From the NCBI GenBank assembly GCA_020446285.1, contig JAGREZ010000153.1, positions 1 through 9,251 on the forward strand: 9,251 bases of DNA. Direction: 5' to 3'. Source of the DNA: Geminicoccaceae bacterium (GTDB taxonomy: Bacteria; Pseudomonadota; Alphaproteobacteria; Geminicoccales; Geminicoccaceae). This document shows, piece by piece, positions 8,611 to 9,251 of the stretch. The translations under genes were made by a program, and so were the position numbers. The notes under the pieces were generated by a model that saw only the letters and a list, made by a program, of their open reading frames with translations, made no database searches and was not told where the DNA came from. Positions within the stretch are counted from its first letter, which is position 1. Each line of letters begins with the position of its first letter.

Positions 8611-9251
8611 CACTCGAAATTCCTCGCCCTCGCGGGCGCCGCTGTTCTCGTGGCTGGCGTGGGCACCGACACCAGGGCAGGCGAGACCCTCGATGCGGTG
8701 AAGGCCAAGGGCTTCCTTCAGTGCGCCGTTTCCACCGGCCTTGCCGGCTTCTCCTACACGACCGCCGATGGCGACTGGGCGGGCTTCGATGTCGATTTCT
8801 GCCGCGCGATGGCGGCCGGTATCTTCGGCGATGCGAATGCGGTCAAGTTTACGCCCACCACCGCCAAGACCCGCTTCACCACGCTCGCTTCGGGCGAGGT
8901 CGATATCCTCGCGCGCAACACGACCTGGACCTTCAGCCGCGATGTCGATCTCAAGTTCGAGTTCATCGGCGTCAACTATTATGACGGCCAGGGTTTCATG
9001 GTGCCGAAGTCGCTTGGCGTGACGAGTGCCCTCGAACTCGACGGCGCCACCGTCTGCATCCAGACCGGCACGACGACCGAACTCAACCTTGCGGACTTCT
9101 TCCGCGCCAACAACATGACCTACGAGCCGGTCCCGATCGAGACCAACGCCGAGGCGCAGCAGAAATATCTGGCCAATGCCTGCGACGTCTACACCACCGA
9201 CGCCTCGGGTCTCGCCGCCAACCGCGCCACCTATGAGGTGCCGGCCGATCA
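8608..9251 (+). CDS. aapJ: General L-amino acid ABC transporter substrate-binding protein, 3'-truncated by window edge
   Basis: Periplasmic component of the AapJQMP-type transporter (HAAT family), which takes up a broad range of L-amino acids. 214 codons are visible of roughly 340 usual for the family; the frame is open at the right edge. Residues 1-24 form a Sec signal peptide (one lysine, then a hydrophobic run, with likely cleavage after TRA). The mature part follows the family closely: VKAKGFLQCAVSTGLAGFSY (31-50), WAGFDVDFCRAMAAGIFGDA (57-76), TPTTAKTRFTTLASGEVDI (82-100), LARNTTWTFSRD (101-112) with the likely ligand-binding arginine R103, VNYYDGQGFMVPKS (122-135) and CIQTGTTTELNLADFF (150-165). 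C38, C65, C150 and C192 are candidates for periplasmic disulfides. The start ATG has GGAGG seven bases upstream. The permease and ATPase genes (aapQ, aapM, aapP) would be expected just beyond the window. Confidence 0.94.
   Translation, partial: MHSKFLALAGAAVLVAGVGTDTRAGETLDAVKAKGFLQCAVSTGLAGFSYTTADGDWAGFDVDFCRAMAAGIFGDANAVKFTPTTAKTRFTTLASGEVDILARNTTWTFSRDVDLKFEFIGVNYYDGQGFMVPKSLGVTSALELDGATVCIQTGTTTELNLADFFRANNMTYEPVPIETNAEAQQKYLANACDVYTTDASGLAANRATYEVPAD

Noticed and set aside
7481..8701. 406-codon plus-strand open frame opposite metC
   Set aside because: It is antisense to a clearly recognised metC, resembles no known family, lacks a suitable ribosome binding site and would run into aapJ. 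Long antisense frames are expected in GC-rich coding DNA.

Overview
This window comes from the chromosome of a GC-rich alphaproteobacterium (about 60% GC by eye), most likely from the Hyphomicrobiales (rhizobia-like). The protein types point there: a large adenosylcobalamin-dependent ribonucleotide reductase, a bacterial NDUFA12-type complex I subunit (an alphaproteobacterial and mitochondrial trait), an AapJ-type general amino acid binding protein divergent from metC, and an acetoacetyl-CoA synthetase. No transposase, integrase, phage gene, CRISPR array, tRNA or rRNA was seen. The content reads as ordinary core and accessory metabolism, and I found no new multi-gene system.

Layout: 1-2841 (+) is the C-terminal three quarters or so of nrdJ, cut by the left edge and closed by a strong intrinsic terminator at 2901-2930. 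2961-3761 (-) is otsB, a trehalose-6-phosphate phosphatase convergent with nrdJ. A 292-bp divergent spacer with two small hairpins separates it from 4054-5994 (+), aacS, acetoacetyl-CoA synthetase. After a short spacer with a sigma70-like promoter comes 6153-6539 (+), the NDUFA12-family complex I accessory subunit, which starts at TTG behind a clear GAGGAG ribosome binding site. A hairpin terminator at 6581-6616 follows. The rest of this convergent spacer (to 6776) holds an inverted pair of DnaA-box-like 9-mers.

On the minus strand, 8347-7187 is metC (cystathionine beta-lyase, PLP enzyme). It is followed with a one-base TGATG overlap by a 136-aa VOC/glyoxalase-fold protein (7187-6777), so the two form a translationally coupled pair. 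Divergent from metC across a 260-bp spacer with short inverted and direct repeats is 8608 to the right edge (+), the start of aapJ, the periplasmic binding protein of a general L-amino acid ABC transporter, which is cut by the window end.

Functionally the genes are separate housekeeping modules: DNA precursor synthesis (nrdJ), trehalose synthesis (otsB), ketone body/polyhydroxybutyrate carbon recovery (aacS), respiration (NDUFA12), and sulfur/amino acid metabolism and uptake (metC-VOC and aapJ). The most useful points for a second look are regulatory: the DnaA-box-like pair, the palindrome cluster and repeats between metC and aapJ, and start-codon choices for metC, the VOC gene and NDUFA12.
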